From: an uncultured Ruminiclostridium sp.
Lineage (GTDB): Bacteria > Bacillota > Clostridia > Oscillospirales > Ruminococcaceae
Assembly: GCA_910579265.1 (NCBI GenBank)
Contig: CAJTTE010000014.1
Location: forward strand, 1-64,000
DNA: 64,000 nucleotides
Direction of reading: 5' to 3'
The position numbers were made by a program, and so were the translations under genes. Of the stretch, positions 44,764-53,445 are shown in pieces. The notes beneath the pieces are model-generated. The model searched no databases. It saw only the letters and a list, made by a program, of their open reading frames with translations, and was not told the origin of the DNA. Each line of letters starts with the position of its first letter. The stretch's first letter is position 1.

Positions 44764-44778
44764 GGATTTGGTTGATAT

Positions 44779-45636
44779 ATGGCATCAGGAAATATGAAGG
44801 CGATAAAACGCCGCATAAAGAGCGTCGGCTCGACCATGCAGATCACCAAAGCGATGGAGCTTGTATCCTCAAGTAAGCTGAGAAAGGCTAAGGAAAAAGC
44901 CGAAGCCGGCAGACCTTACTTTGAAAAGCTGTACGAGATGATGACCGAAATAGCTGAATCAAAAAAAGACTTCACGTCGCCGTTTACGGAAAAACGGGAT
45001 GTGGAAAACCGGCTGTTTATAGTTATCGCAGGAGACAGAGGCCTTGCGGGAGGATATAACAGCAATCTTCTTAAAATGGCTTTGGCGGAGGGAGAAAACG
45101 GTAAAAATCCGCCTAAGATCATTGCTATAGGAAAAAAATCCATCGAGTTTTTTGAAAAGCGCGGATTTGAGCTTACGGGCAGGTATCCCTTGTTGGCGGA
45201 AACTGCTAAAACCGCCGACTGCGCCGATATTGCGACCATCGCCATTGAAATGTTTAAAAAAGGCGAGGTGGATCAGGTAAAGATCTTCTATACCACATTC
45301 GTTTCCCCGTTAGTGCAAAATCCGATCTCCATGGACATTCTGCCCATATACCGGGACGAAGACGGCGAGGAGGTACCTTCGCTTATCACCTATGACCCAT
45401 CCCCGGAGGCGGTGTTTAACCGTATAGTACCTAAATTTACTATGAGTTTGATTTATTGCGCGCTCAGCGATTCATATGCATCGGAGCAGTCCGCAAGGCG
45501 CAACGCTATGGAGAGCGCTACCGATAATGCGGAAAAGATGACCGAAGAGCTGAGCTTAAAATACAATCGTGCAAGACAGGAAAAAATCACGAATGAAATC
45601 AATGAGATTGTATCAGGCGCTAACGCATTACAATAA
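44779..45636 (+). CDS. atpG: F-type ATP synthase subunit gamma
   Basis: 285 residues. IKRRIKSVGSTMQITKAMELVSSSKLRKA at the N-terminus, GDRGLAGGYN in the middle and the C-terminal helix with ESATDNAEKM...YNRARQEKITNEINEIVSGA identify the rotor shaft. Confidence 0.97.
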   Translation: MASGNMKAIKRRIKSVGSTMQITKAMELVSSSKLRKAKEKAEAGRPYFEKLYEMMTEIAESKKDFTSPFTEKRDVENRLFIVIAGDRGLAGGYNSNLLKMALAEGENGKNPPKIIAIGKKSIEFFEKRGFELTGRYPLLAETAKTADCADIATIAIEMFKKGEVDQVKIFYTTFVSPLVQNPISMDILPIYRDEDGEEVPSLITYDPSPEAVFNRIVPKFTMSLIYCALSDSYASEQSARRNAMESATDNAEKMTEELSLKYNRARQEKITNEINEIVSGANALQ

Positions 45637-45683
45637 GCACTGTGCTTAAAGTACAGATTAACTAAAAGAAAGGCATTACGGAT

Positions 45684-47087
45684 ATGTCAGAAAACAAACA
45701 AAATATCGGCACTGTGGTGCAGGTAATCGGCGCAGTGCTGGACATAAAGTTTCCCCAGGACAGCCTCCCCGCACTGCTTAATGCCATAGAGATAGACCTG
45801 AACGGCAAAAAGCTGGTTGTGGAGGTAGCCCAGCATATCGGTGACGATCTTGTTCGCTGTATAGCTATGGGAAGCACCGACGGACTGGTAAGAGGCACTA
45901 AAGCCGTAGATACCGGAAAATCCATCACCGTACCCGTTGGAAAAGAAACGCTGGGAAGAATTTTTAACCTGCTTGGAGAAGCGGTTGACAATAAGCCTGA
46001 TCCCCAAACAGACGAGCGTTGGGAGATCCACCGCAAGCCGCCTCAGTATGAGGAGCTGGCCGCCTCAAACGAAGTTTTGGAAACAGGGATCAAGGTAGTC
46101 GATCTTATAGCGCCGTACCTTAAGGGCGGTAAGATCGGTCTTTTCGGCGGTGCGGGCGTCGGAAAAACCGTACTTATAATGGAACTTATAAATAACGTAG
46201 CCAAGCAGCACGGCGGTCTCTCGGTATTCACCGGCGTAGGCGAGCGTACCCGTGAGGGTAACGACCTGTACCGCGAAATGATGGAATCGGGAGTTATCAA
46301 TAAAACCGCTCTTGTTTACGGTCAGATGAACGAACCCCCGGGAGCCAGAATGAGAGTCGCTCTGTCAGGCTTAACCATGGCGGAATACTTCCGTGATAAA
46401 GAAGGTCAGGATGTGCTCCTCTTTATCGATAACATATTCAGATTTACACAGGCCGGATCGGAGGTATCGGCTCTGCTGGGACGCATGCCCTCTGCCGTAG
46501 GTTATCAGCCCACGCTGGCTACTGAAATGGGCGCGCTTCAGGAAAGAATAACCTCAACCTCTAAAGGCTCCATTACTTCGGTACAGGCCGTGTACGTTCC
46601 TGCGGATGACCTTACCGACCCCGCTCCCGCTACTACATTTGCTCACTTGGATGCTACGACGGTTCTTTCCCGTAATATAGCTTCTCTGGGTATCTACCCT
46701 GCGGTAGATCCTCTGGAAAGCACCTCGAGAATACTTGCTCCCGAAATAGTAGGTCAGGAGCATTATGAAGTTGCGAGAGCGGTTCAGGGTATTCTTCAGA
46801 GATATAACGAGCTTCAGGATATTATTGCAATTCTTGGTATGGACGAACTTTCCGACGAAGATAAGCTCACCGTCGCAAGAGCCAGAAAGATTCAGCGTTT
46901 CCTTTCGCAGCCCTTCTCCGTAGCCGAACAGTTTACCGGATATGAAGGAAAGTACGTACCGCTTAAGGAAACAATACGCGGATTTAAGGAAATTCTTGAA
47001 GGCAAGCACGATGATCTTCCCGAATCGGCGTTCCTCTTCGTAGGCACGATAGACGAAGCTGTGGAAAAAGCTAAGTCAATGAAGTAA
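45684..47087 (+). CDS. atpD: F-type ATP synthase subunit beta
   Basis: 467 residues. P-loop GGAGVGKTVLI near 153-163, catalytic GERTREGNDLYREM, LLFIDNIFRFTQAG and ALLGRMPSAVGYQPTLATEMG are intact. This is the catalytic subunit of the F1 head. Confidence 0.98.
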   Translation: MSENKQNIGTVVQVIGAVLDIKFPQDSLPALLNAIEIDLNGKKLVVEVAQHIGDDLVRCIAMGSTDGLVRGTKAVDTGKSITVPVGKETLGRIFNLLGEAVDNKPDPQTDERWEIHRKPPQYEELAASNEVLETGIKVVDLIAPYLKGGKIGLFGGAGVGKTVLIMELINNVAKQHGGLSVFTGVGERTREGNDLYREMMESGVINKTALVYGQMNEPPGARMRVALSGLTMAEYFRDKEGQDVLLFIDNIFRFTQAGSEVSALLGRMPSAVGYQPTLATEMGALQERITSTSKGSITSVQAVYVPADDLTDPAPATTFAHLDATTVLSRNIASLGIYPAVDPLESTSRILAPEIVGQEHYEVARAVQGILQRYNELQDIIAILGMDELSDEDKLTVARARKIQRFLSQPFSVAEQFTGYEGKYVPLKETIRGFKEILEGKHDDLPESAFLFVGTIDEAVEKAKSMK

Positions 47088-47100
47088 GGGGGAGTGACAA

Positions 47101-47505
47101 ATGACACCCTTTAATCTGCAAATACTTACTCCCGATAAACTTTTTTTCGACGGAGAAACGGATAACCTTATTGTCAGAACCACCGTAGGTGATAAGGGGA
47201 TTCTGGCACGGCATGAAGAATATGTGGCGGCATTGCCTATCGGAAAATTAAAGGTAAAGCTTAACGGACAATTCCGTATTGCGGCTGTTTCCGAGGGCAC
47301 GGTAAAGGTGAGCCGCGACAAAACCGTTATCCTTGTCCAGAGCTGTGAATGGGCTGACGAAATAGACGTGGACAGAGCGAAAACCGCGAAAGCCAAGGCC
47401 GAGGAACGCATGAAGCTGGCGGAAAAAAATAATAAGGACTATCTGCTGGCGGAATATAAGCTTAAAAGAGCAATAAACAGGATCGAAACCTGGAATATGA
47501 AGTAA
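47101..47505 (+). CDS. atpC: F-type ATP synthase subunit epsilon
   Basis: 134 residues. N-terminal beta-sandwich (FNLQILTPDKLFFDGETDNLIVRT, GILARHEEYVAALPIG) and a C-terminal helical hairpin rich in Lys/Glu that can inhibit ATP hydrolysis. Last gene of the operon. Confidence 0.95.
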   Translation: MTPFNLQILTPDKLFFDGETDNLIVRTTVGDKGILARHEEYVAALPIGKLKVKLNGQFRIAAVSEGTVKVSRDKTVILVQSCEWADEIDVDRAKTAKAKAEERMKLAEKNNKDYLLAEYKLKRAINRIETWNMK

Positions 47506-47597
47506 AAAATACTTAATAATAGTTTTTGTTCTTTATTCGAGCTATCCGAGATATACCCGAGTCTGTATTTATTAAATAGAATATTTCATATCGGAAA

Positions 47598-47625
47598 TGC
47601 GCAGTACACGATAGTATACTGCGCA
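47598..47625. terminator. Hairpin after atpC
   Basis: ATGCGCAGTACACG pairs with a near-perfect partner ending ATACTGCGCAT. There is no T-run, so it may end the ATPase transcript only weakly or be an RNA processing site. Confidence 0.5.
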
Positions 47626-47735
47626 TATCACCGCGAAAAAAATGATTTGTTAAGCATTCAATAAATACAGTGCGAAAAGTTAAAAAAAAGCTTTCTCGCA
47701 TACAAAAAATAATTAAAAGGAAAGGATTTTAAATT

Positions 47736-48230
47736 ATGAAAGGATTAACCAAGACTTTTATAAAACTTGTTTGTGCATCAATCGCTTCCGTTACGGTTTT
47801 AACTGCCGCATCCGTTGTTTCGTCGGAAGGCTTTAAAAGCGCGAGAGCAGGATTGAAGCCGGGTGCGGCAGACGGTATTTGGAGAGGAACATTTTACACC
47901 GACGATGTGGCTACATATGCCAATACGTTTAACGATCCTTATTATTATTCCGTTTTTGTAAACGGCAGAATGACAAGAGTAACCGCAAAAAACGATTACA
48001 AAACAAATTATAAATATGCGTCCGTAAGTCTAACCAATACTGACAGTAAAACATATTATACCTCGGCGCCTTTGACTGATGCTAATAAACAAATTTTAAC
48101 TGTTACAGGAGATTACAGCGGAACCATTCTTAAAGGGTTCTATTACGCATATATTCAGAACGGAACAGGGGCAAATTCAGAAATAATGACGAGCAGCGCG
48201 ATCCAGGTTTTATTGCCACAAGACAAATAA
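47736..48230 (+). CDS. Secreted 164-residue protein at the head of an ABC cassette
   Basis: Signal peptide at 1-30 (MKGLTKTFIKLVCASIASVTVLTAA), then a mature part of about 130 residues rich in Tyr, Thr, Ser and Asn with alternating hydrophobic positions (YYYSVFVNGRMTRV, YKYASVSLTN, ILTVTGDYSGTI), suggesting a compact beta-sandwich. No Cys. The layout recalls lactococcin 972-type bacteriocins, which are likewise small secreted beta proteins encoded before a membrane protein and an ABC ATPase, but the sequence itself does not show the family's motifs. It could be a bacteriocin, a surface adhesin or the ABC system's substrate. Ribosome site AAAGGAAAGGA. Confidence 0.7.
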   Translation: MKGLTKTFIKLVCASIASVTVLTAASVVSSEGFKSARAGLKPGAADGIWRGTFYTDDVATYANTFNDPYYYSVFVNGRMTRVTAKNDYKTNYKYASVSLTNTDSKTYYTSAPLTDANKQILTVTGDYSGTILKGFYYAYIQNGTGANSEIMTSSAIQVLLPQDK

Positions 48231-48291
48231 TCTGGTTAAGCTAATATGCGTCTAATTAGTAAATGATCAATCAATAAAACGGTGAGGCGTT

Positions 48292-49440
48292 ATGTTTAAG
48301 AAGTACCTTATAAACAACATAAAAAAAAGATTTTTACAATACATAGCTATAGTTCTGTGTCAATTGCTGCTGGTTATGATCGCACTATCCGCCAGCGGTA
48401 TATTACTCGACAGCTTAGCGAAGGAGCGGGATGATACTGTTAAAACCTTCAAATTTACCTTTACTAAAAGCGTATATGTATGCGATATTTACGATAAAGT
48501 GACGACGCTTTTTTCCGAGAGCCCATGTGACATCAAATATGCGCTTTTTGGCGTGCGCTCTGACAAGGATTCCGATTCAATGAACAATTTTGACGAAGAC
48601 GGCTTCTATACTCACCCGCGATGGATATATATGTTTCCAAGCTATCGGCATTTACAAAATTTTATGGATAATTTAGATACTCCTGCGGAGGCTTTACCCA
48701 CGGAGGAACAATTTGACCGTCATGAGAGGGTCGTTATACTCGAAAGCGGTTACTTAGGCGCGACGGATGACGGCAAACCCGTTCGTTATAAATATACCGA
48801 TGAAAACCATATAATTATCGAGGGAGAGGAATACCTGATCACCGGCTCTCATTCGGGAGGTAACAGTATTATACTGTTTGGTCCGGATCAAAAAACCCTG
48901 ATGACTCGCAGTATCACGTTTACAATCATCGATATCCCTAACCAGAAACAGATAGACGAGATAGAAAACTTATTCCGCAGAATTTTCCAGGATGATTTCG
49001 AATTTTCTGCAGATAAGATCCCCGAGTTTCAGACTCTTCTTGACGTCCGTCTTAATGCCGCGAATATAATAATAACTTTTTTCACGATCTTCTTAACGGT
49101 ATTTAACATTATTCTGATCTATAATCAGATGATTTTATGCCGTAAAACGGAGATCGCCGTATATAGCTTTTGCGGATTTAAAAAGAGCGTTTGTATTCTA
49201 TACGGCCTGGCGGAGCTTTTAATTATTTCCGTTTTCTCCTCCGTCGTTTCATGTATTATTTTTGACTACGCTGTTAAGCCGCTTCTTAATAAATATTACA
49301 GCACCTTTTTTATAATGTTCTCTCCCGACTATTATACCGTGTTTGTTCTCGGTTATATTATTTTCTCCGTCCTGCTGTTTTTTACATTTATCGTCCCGAC
49401 CCTTAAAAAATCCGTCTGCGAACAATTGCGCAGTATTTAG
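48292..49440 (+). CDS. Half-size FtsX/MacB-like permease 1
   Basis: 382 residues. One membrane segment near 17-38, an extracytoplasmic domain of about 215 residues, then three segments (about 255-280, 300-325, 345-375): the MacB/FtsX topology. It is weakly conserved outside the membrane part. The stop lies in the ribosome site of the next gene (TTTAGGAGG), so the two permeases are coupled. Probably a heterodimer partner of permease 2. Confidence 0.78.
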   Translation: MFKKYLINNIKKRFLQYIAIVLCQLLLVMIALSASGILLDSLAKERDDTVKTFKFTFTKSVYVCDIYDKVTTLFSESPCDIKYALFGVRSDKDSDSMNNFDEDGFYTHPRWIYMFPSYRHLQNFMDNLDTPAEALPTEEQFDRHERVVILESGYLGATDDGKPVRYKYTDENHIIIEGEEYLITGSHSGGNSIILFGPDQKTLMTRSITFTIIDIPNQKQIDEIENLFRRIFQDDFEFSADKIPEFQTLLDVRLNAANIIITFFTIFLTVFNIILIYNQMILCRKTEIAVYSFCGFKKSVCILYGLAELLIISVFSSVVSCIIFDYAVKPLLNKYYSTFFIMFSPDYYTVFVLGYIIFSVLLFFTFIVPTLKKSVCEQLRSI

Positions 49441-49448
49441 GAGGCCCT

Positions 49449-50582
49449 ATGAATACGCTTAAATTGGCTTTTATTTCCCTCGGGAAGAAAATTTTAATTT
49501 TGGTTCTGATTATTTTAGAGCTTACCGCTTTATTTATGACGGAAATATATATGATAAACGCTCTCGAAGAACGATCGATCCTTAATGCACCATATAGTAA
49601 GCTTTTAAACGAAAACTGCTTTGTTGTATATGACAGCAAGTATATCCAGAAAATAATGGAGAATCAGAAACTTACCATGACGGAATCTCATAATGAGTTG
49701 CTGAAAGATCTGAAAGGGGATTATCAGGTTTATGACACTATGCATGTCAACACGGATTTATATCATATTGTTTCGGTCAACGATGATATTTATAAAGCGT
49801 TAAAGCTTCCTCTAAGCTCCGGAAGCTACGGTACGGAAAAAAATTCGGCCGTTGCTTCAAAAACGGTCCCCAAGGGAAACCTTGCTGTTCAAACTGCCGA
49901 TGGTTCATTGGAATTAAACATTTGCGGCACTCTGACGGAAAACACCTACATTCCCAGTACATCGTCATATAATATTGACATGACAATAAATGACTTGTAT
50001 TTCCCGACTTATATCGATAATTTAATTATAACCAACAGAAGCGCGATCAAGGGATTTGAAGATCAGTTCACATGTAACATCGGATTTTTAATAGTATTTA
50101 AATCCGATATAGAAGAAAACGTTAATCTTTTAAAATCAAAAGCAGATGTGCTGGACGGACCGACCTTTGCCGAAAATACGAGGAAAGCTCTTAATGATGA
50201 TTTAAGAAACTTTCTTCCTCTTTTATGTTGCCTTATACTGATCGTGATTATCGGAATTGTTTGTGTTTCCCTTACGATATTTAATGAGAACCGATATAGT
50301 AACGGGGTGCTGTGGCTTTGCGGATATTCAAAGGCAAGAATACTCGCTGTGCATGCCCAAAGCATTATAATATTGCCGATTATATCGTTAATCGTATCGG
50401 CTCTTGCGATTTTGATCTTTAAACTGATAAACTCCGAATTCGTGACAAATATAAGATTTACTCTTCCATGTTTTGCTTCTGCACTGATTACATGCTTTTT
50501 CCTTTTGATTGTTTCAATGGCAGTTCCAATGATAAAAACCGCAGGAAAATCTCCTGTTGAATATTTAGGGAGGTCAAAATGA
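49449..50582 (+). CDS. Half-size FtsX/MacB-like permease 2
   Basis: 377 residues with the same one-plus-three membrane layout (about 12-32, then 250-278, 305-330, 340-365) and a different outer domain. GVLWLCGYSKARILAVHAQSI before the third segment is the usual FtsX cytosolic coupling region. It overlaps the ATPase gene by ATGA. With the first permease it would make a MacB-like mechanotransmission complex or export unit. Confidence 0.8.
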   Translation: MNTLKLAFISLGKKILILVLIILELTALFMTEIYMINALEERSILNAPYSKLLNENCFVVYDSKYIQKIMENQKLTMTESHNELLKDLKGDYQVYDTMHVNTDLYHIVSVNDDIYKALKLPLSSGSYGTEKNSAVASKTVPKGNLAVQTADGSLELNICGTLTENTYIPSTSSYNIDMTINDLYFPTYIDNLIITNRSAIKGFEDQFTCNIGFLIVFKSDIEENVNLLKSKADVLDGPTFAENTRKALNDDLRNFLPLLCCLILIVIIGIVCVSLTIFNENRYSNGVLWLCGYSKARILAVHAQSIIILPIISLIVSALAILIFKLINSEFVTNIRFTLPCFASALITCFFLLIVSMAVPMIKTAGKSPVEYLGRSK

Positions 50583-51244
50583 TTGAACTGAAAAATATCA
50601 GAAAAGTCTATAATCCGAAAAAACGCAATCAATTTACCGCTTTACAAGACATTACGCTTTCAATTGATAAAGGAACCTTTGCTGCCGTAGTCGGTGAATC
50701 GGGATCCGGAAAATCGACGCTCCTTCATATTATAGGATTACTGGATTATTTTACCGAAGGTGAATATTTATTAGACGGCTGTAATGTTATGGAAAAAAGC
50801 GACTCATCGCTTGCAAAGCTCAGAGCAAAAGAGATAGGATTTATAAAACAGGATTTTGCATTGATAGAAAATTATTCGGCTCTGGATAATGTAATGCTGC
50901 CGCTGTACCCTGTTAAAGCCGGCAATAAACGAAGTAAAGCGGTCAACATAATGGAAATGTTAGGAATAGCCAACTTGGCGGACAAACAAGTATCCCAGCT
51001 TTCCGGAGGTGAGAAACAGCGCGTAGCAATTGCAAGAGCAATAGTTACTTCTCCTAAAATTATTCTCGCGGACGAGCCCACCGGTTCTCTTGATTCAAAA
51101 ACCGGGAATGATATTTTTAATATTTTGTCCGAACTTAATAAATCGGGAATGACGGTATTAATGGTAACACACGATAATAATCTGGCCCGGAAATGCGAAA
51201 AAATAATTACCATTAAAGACGGAAGATTGTCCTCAGTTACATAA
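50579..51244 (+). CDS. ABC ATPase of the permease cassette (MacB/LolD type)
   Basis: 221 residues. Walker A GESGSGKST near 39-47, Q-loop in IGFIKQDFALIE, signature LSGGEKQRVAIARAI, Walker B IILADEPTGSLD and switch His in VTHDN are intact. GKQ-type FIKQDFALI is characteristic of ATPases next to bacteriocin-associated permeases. It is followed by a strong terminator. Confidence 0.92.
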   Translation: MIELKNIRKVYNPKKRNQFTALQDITLSIDKGTFAAVVGESGSGKSTLLHIIGLLDYFTEGEYLLDGCNVMEKSDSSLAKLRAKEIGFIKQDFALIENYSALDNVMLPLYPVKAGNKRSKAVNIMEMLGIANLADKQVSQLSGGEKQRVAIARAIVTSPKIILADEPTGSLDSKTGNDIFNILSELNKSGMTVLMVTHDNNLARKCEKIITIKDGRLSSVT

Positions 51245-51320
51245 AGCTGATGAAGCCCGTACCATAACATATCTGAAGACCTCACTGATTCCGGACGATC
51301 GCCTTAAATATCGTGAAACA

Positions 51321-51358
51321 AAAAAGCCGCCGCTGTATTTATAAGCGGCAGCTTTTTG
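51321..51358 (+). terminator. Terminator of the ABC cassette
   Basis: AAAAAGCCGCCGCT pairs with AGCGGCAGCTTTTT around GTATTTAT. Confidence 0.85.
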
Positions 51359-51378
51359 TTTGTTCGAAATCAGGACTT

Positions 51379-51553
51379 GTATGAAAACAAAGCAAATTAA
51401 TACAATTTTATTAAAAAGCGAGGCAATTTTAAGGAAAGAAACGGAGAAATACGAAGGCTTTTGGTAATTATCCCAAAGGGATGATCATCTGCATTTTGAC
51501 GTGGAAAGCGTCCGCTGTTAATTGTGTATTTTGCGGCTTTTCAGATAGCCTCT
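51379..51553 (+). repeat. R5 family repeat
   Basis: Left end GTATGAAAACAAAGC, TTTTAAGGAAAGAAACGGAG, central hairpin TTATCCCAAAGGGATGA, GGAAAGCGTCCGC and right end GCGGCTTTTCAGATAGCC. It lies just past the terminator of the ABC cassette and marks its right border. Confidence 0.75.
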
Positions 51554-51673
51554 AATACTATTTAAGTCATACTATAGACAAAATGAAATTTTTGAAGCAT
51601 TTAAAAATCGTGTTTCGGGTGTGATTTTAATTCAATCTATTGACAACAAATTGAATTAAAATCAGTATAAATT

Positions 51674-52513
51674 CTATGTTGACTGAACGGTATCCCCCGC
51701 CACAATATCCTTGATCATTAATCCCCCGCTTCCCCCAAATAAAAAGCCTCCGGTTTTTGCATTCTCCGGGTCAAACCCGCAAATTTCTACCGCGTGCTCT
51801 TCGTTAAGCCTGATTATAAGCCTGTCGTCTGAAAGAATCAAATCGATTTTATTCCAGACATCCGCCTTGATTTCCTCGGCAAAAAAAGGTTGACCATGCG
51901 GCTCTCCTCCCGTTTCATCAGATACCTCGAAGGTGTTGCCGTTAGTTATTTCATAACTGCCGTATCCATAAGTGGTTTTATAAAACAATCTTCCTTCCTG
52001 CGTCAGTTCAAACCAATAATTCTGTTTTCCCTTTTCGGGGTCAACAGGCGCATCTCTCATATTTGTGTCATTGTATATCGTAAAGCTGACCGAATCGTTT
52101 TCCTTCATACAGAATTGAAATGAAAGCGGATAATTCTTTTGTTCATTATAAGGAAAAAGAATACAAGGTGATTTTATTTCATCGCATCTTTTTATAAGAA
52201 CATTTATGTTTTTGTCTGTCTCCCTGCCTTCACTGTTATAGGTGGTCCTGCCGGCCTTTTTGACCTCCCACATATGACCTTCAGATATTTTTACGTAATT
52301 CGAAGTGTCCTCTTCTTTATCATATGATGTAAGAAAGCTGTGAGGAAACATAGTATCCTCCGGTTCCTCCAGCACTAATGTATAATCATCTGCCTTTGTC
52401 AGCTCCGTTTTTGTTTGATCAATATCGGTATCATTAATTCCTTCATTATTTGAAGGCGTACAGGAAGTTAATATACATATGGAAATAAGTGCTGAAAACA
52501 ATATTTTTTTCAT
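51674..52513 (-). CDS. Lipoprotein with LamG/concanavalin-like domain
   Basis: 279 residues. Signal peptide with lipobox LTSC (about 15-18), an acidic linker, then a beta-rich domain of about 220 residues (SFQFCMKENDSVSFTIYND..., YWFELTQEGRLFYKT, VWNKIDLILSDDRLIIRLNEE, GGFLFGGSGGLMIKDI) with the strand pattern of glucanase/lectin-like jelly rolls. Probable carbohydrate-binding lipoprotein; no catalytic residues recognised. It is convergent with the ABC cassette. Confidence 0.75.
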   Translation of the reverse strand: MKKILFSALISICILTSCTPSNNEGINDTDIDQTKTELTKADDYTLVLEEPEDTMFPHSFLTSYDKEEDTSNYVKISEGHMWEVKKAGRTTYNSEGRETDKNINVLIKRCDEIKSPCILFPYNEQKNYPLSFQFCMKENDSVSFTIYNDTNMRDAPVDPEKGKQNYWFELTQEGRLFYKTTYGYGSYEITNGNTFEVSDETGGEPHGQPFFAEEIKADVWNKIDLILSDDRLIIRLNEEHAVEICGFDPENAKTGGFLFGGSGGLMIKDIVAGDTVQST

Positions 52514-52793
52514 AGCCTATCCCTCCACATTAATAAATTGATGAATACCAACTATATGTATATATGCCTTGTTTATATTTTCCCCCGCAAGATACGGTCT
52601 GATAGGTTGAATAATTACAATCCATCAGTGACATTTTTCCTATACCCGAAATTACTTCATAGGATAATTTGCGGTCGATCAATTAAGAATTATGCTGAAG
52701 AATTTACATAATACCTACTTAATCGACCTGAATCAGAAATAAATACATCTTATAAAAGTTTGGCAGCATTATCATGACTCCAAAATCCAAAAT
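52514..52793. other. Gap, nothing recognised
   Basis: No gene. Together with the terminator at 52794-52840 it makes up a 366-bp intergenic space. Confidence 0.4.
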
Positions 52794-52840
52794 GGCAAAA
52801 AAGTAATGCCGAATAAAGTGTTTGGTATTACTTTTTTGCC
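52794..52840. terminator. Long bidirectional terminator
   Basis: GGCAAAAAAGTAATGCC pairs over 17 bp with GGTATTACTTTTTTGCC, one mismatch. It probably ends the 72-residue gene. Confidence 0.8.
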
Positions 52841-52879
52841 TTTATCCTCGGTAAAATTTTCCGGCCTACCTACTATCAC

Positions 52880-53098
52880 TTACTTATTCCCAAACAATCC
52901 GCCGAGCTTATCCGCAATATCCCCAAGATTGATTTTAGCCTTAACCCCTTCTATAATATTGTTTATAACATCGTCGGGCAGGTCTATACCAAGTACGTCC
53001 TCTACGGCCTTAACCGGCTCGCTTTTGAATTTCTCCGCGAACTTGTCGTCGCTTTTTACCTTGTTTACCACTTCGTCGATTTTTGCTTTGATATCCAT
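52880..53098 (-). CDS. 72-residue helical protein of a Nif11/NHLP-like pattern
   Basis: Lys/Asp-rich, all helical: KSDDKFAEKFKSEPVKAVEDVLGIDLPDDVINNIIEGVKAKI, then a short tail DKLGGLFGNK. The block 'helix-FKxDPxKAVE-LGIDLPDD' is the pattern of leader-like proteins related to Nif11 and nitrile-hydratase leader peptides, and the GG near the end could be a cleavage site. Stand-alone proteins of this kind are, however, widespread in ruminococci without any modification enzyme nearby, as here. A good ribosome site (AAAGGAG) and a strong terminator indicate a real, well-expressed gene. Confidence 0.75.
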   Translation of the reverse strand: MDIKAKIDEVVNKVKSDDKFAEKFKSEPVKAVEDVLGIDLPDDVINNIIEGVKAKINLGDIADKLGGLFGNK

Positions 53099-53218
53099 TA
53101 TTATTTCTCCTTTAAAAATATTTTTATTTTTAAGCTTAAATACCGAAGGAATATTTATTGCTTACCTTATTATGCTCTTCTTTGATTATCTCCGTTTTCC
53201 GGTTTTGATTACCCGGTT

Positions 53219-53408
53219 AAGGGCTGCCTGAAAAGCCGCAAATTGCATAATCTCTACTAACTGGGGACGCTTTCCGAATCAAAGGATGACGATTGTTAAT
53301 CCCAAAGGAAAAACTATGAAATACCCCGGTATTTCTCCGCTTTTTCCCTTAAAATCGCCGCGCTTCAGCGTAATCGCACTAACTTGCTTTATTTTCAGAT
53401 ACGCTTTA
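53219..53408 (-). repeat. R5 family repeat
   Basis: Best-preserved ends: GGCTGCCTGAAAAGCCGC on the left and TTTTCAGATACGC on the right. The central hairpin has decayed (GTTAATCCCAAAGG...). Inverted relative to the 51.4-kb copy. Confidence 0.78.
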
Positions 53409-53445
53409 TTCAAAAGAAAAGCACTTATTTTTTTCATACTACGCA

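Noticed and set aside
47736..48230. Firm assignment as a lactococcin 972-family bacteriocin
   Set aside because: The context fits, but the motifs of the mature lactococcin 972 peptide are not visible and the protein is clearly longer.
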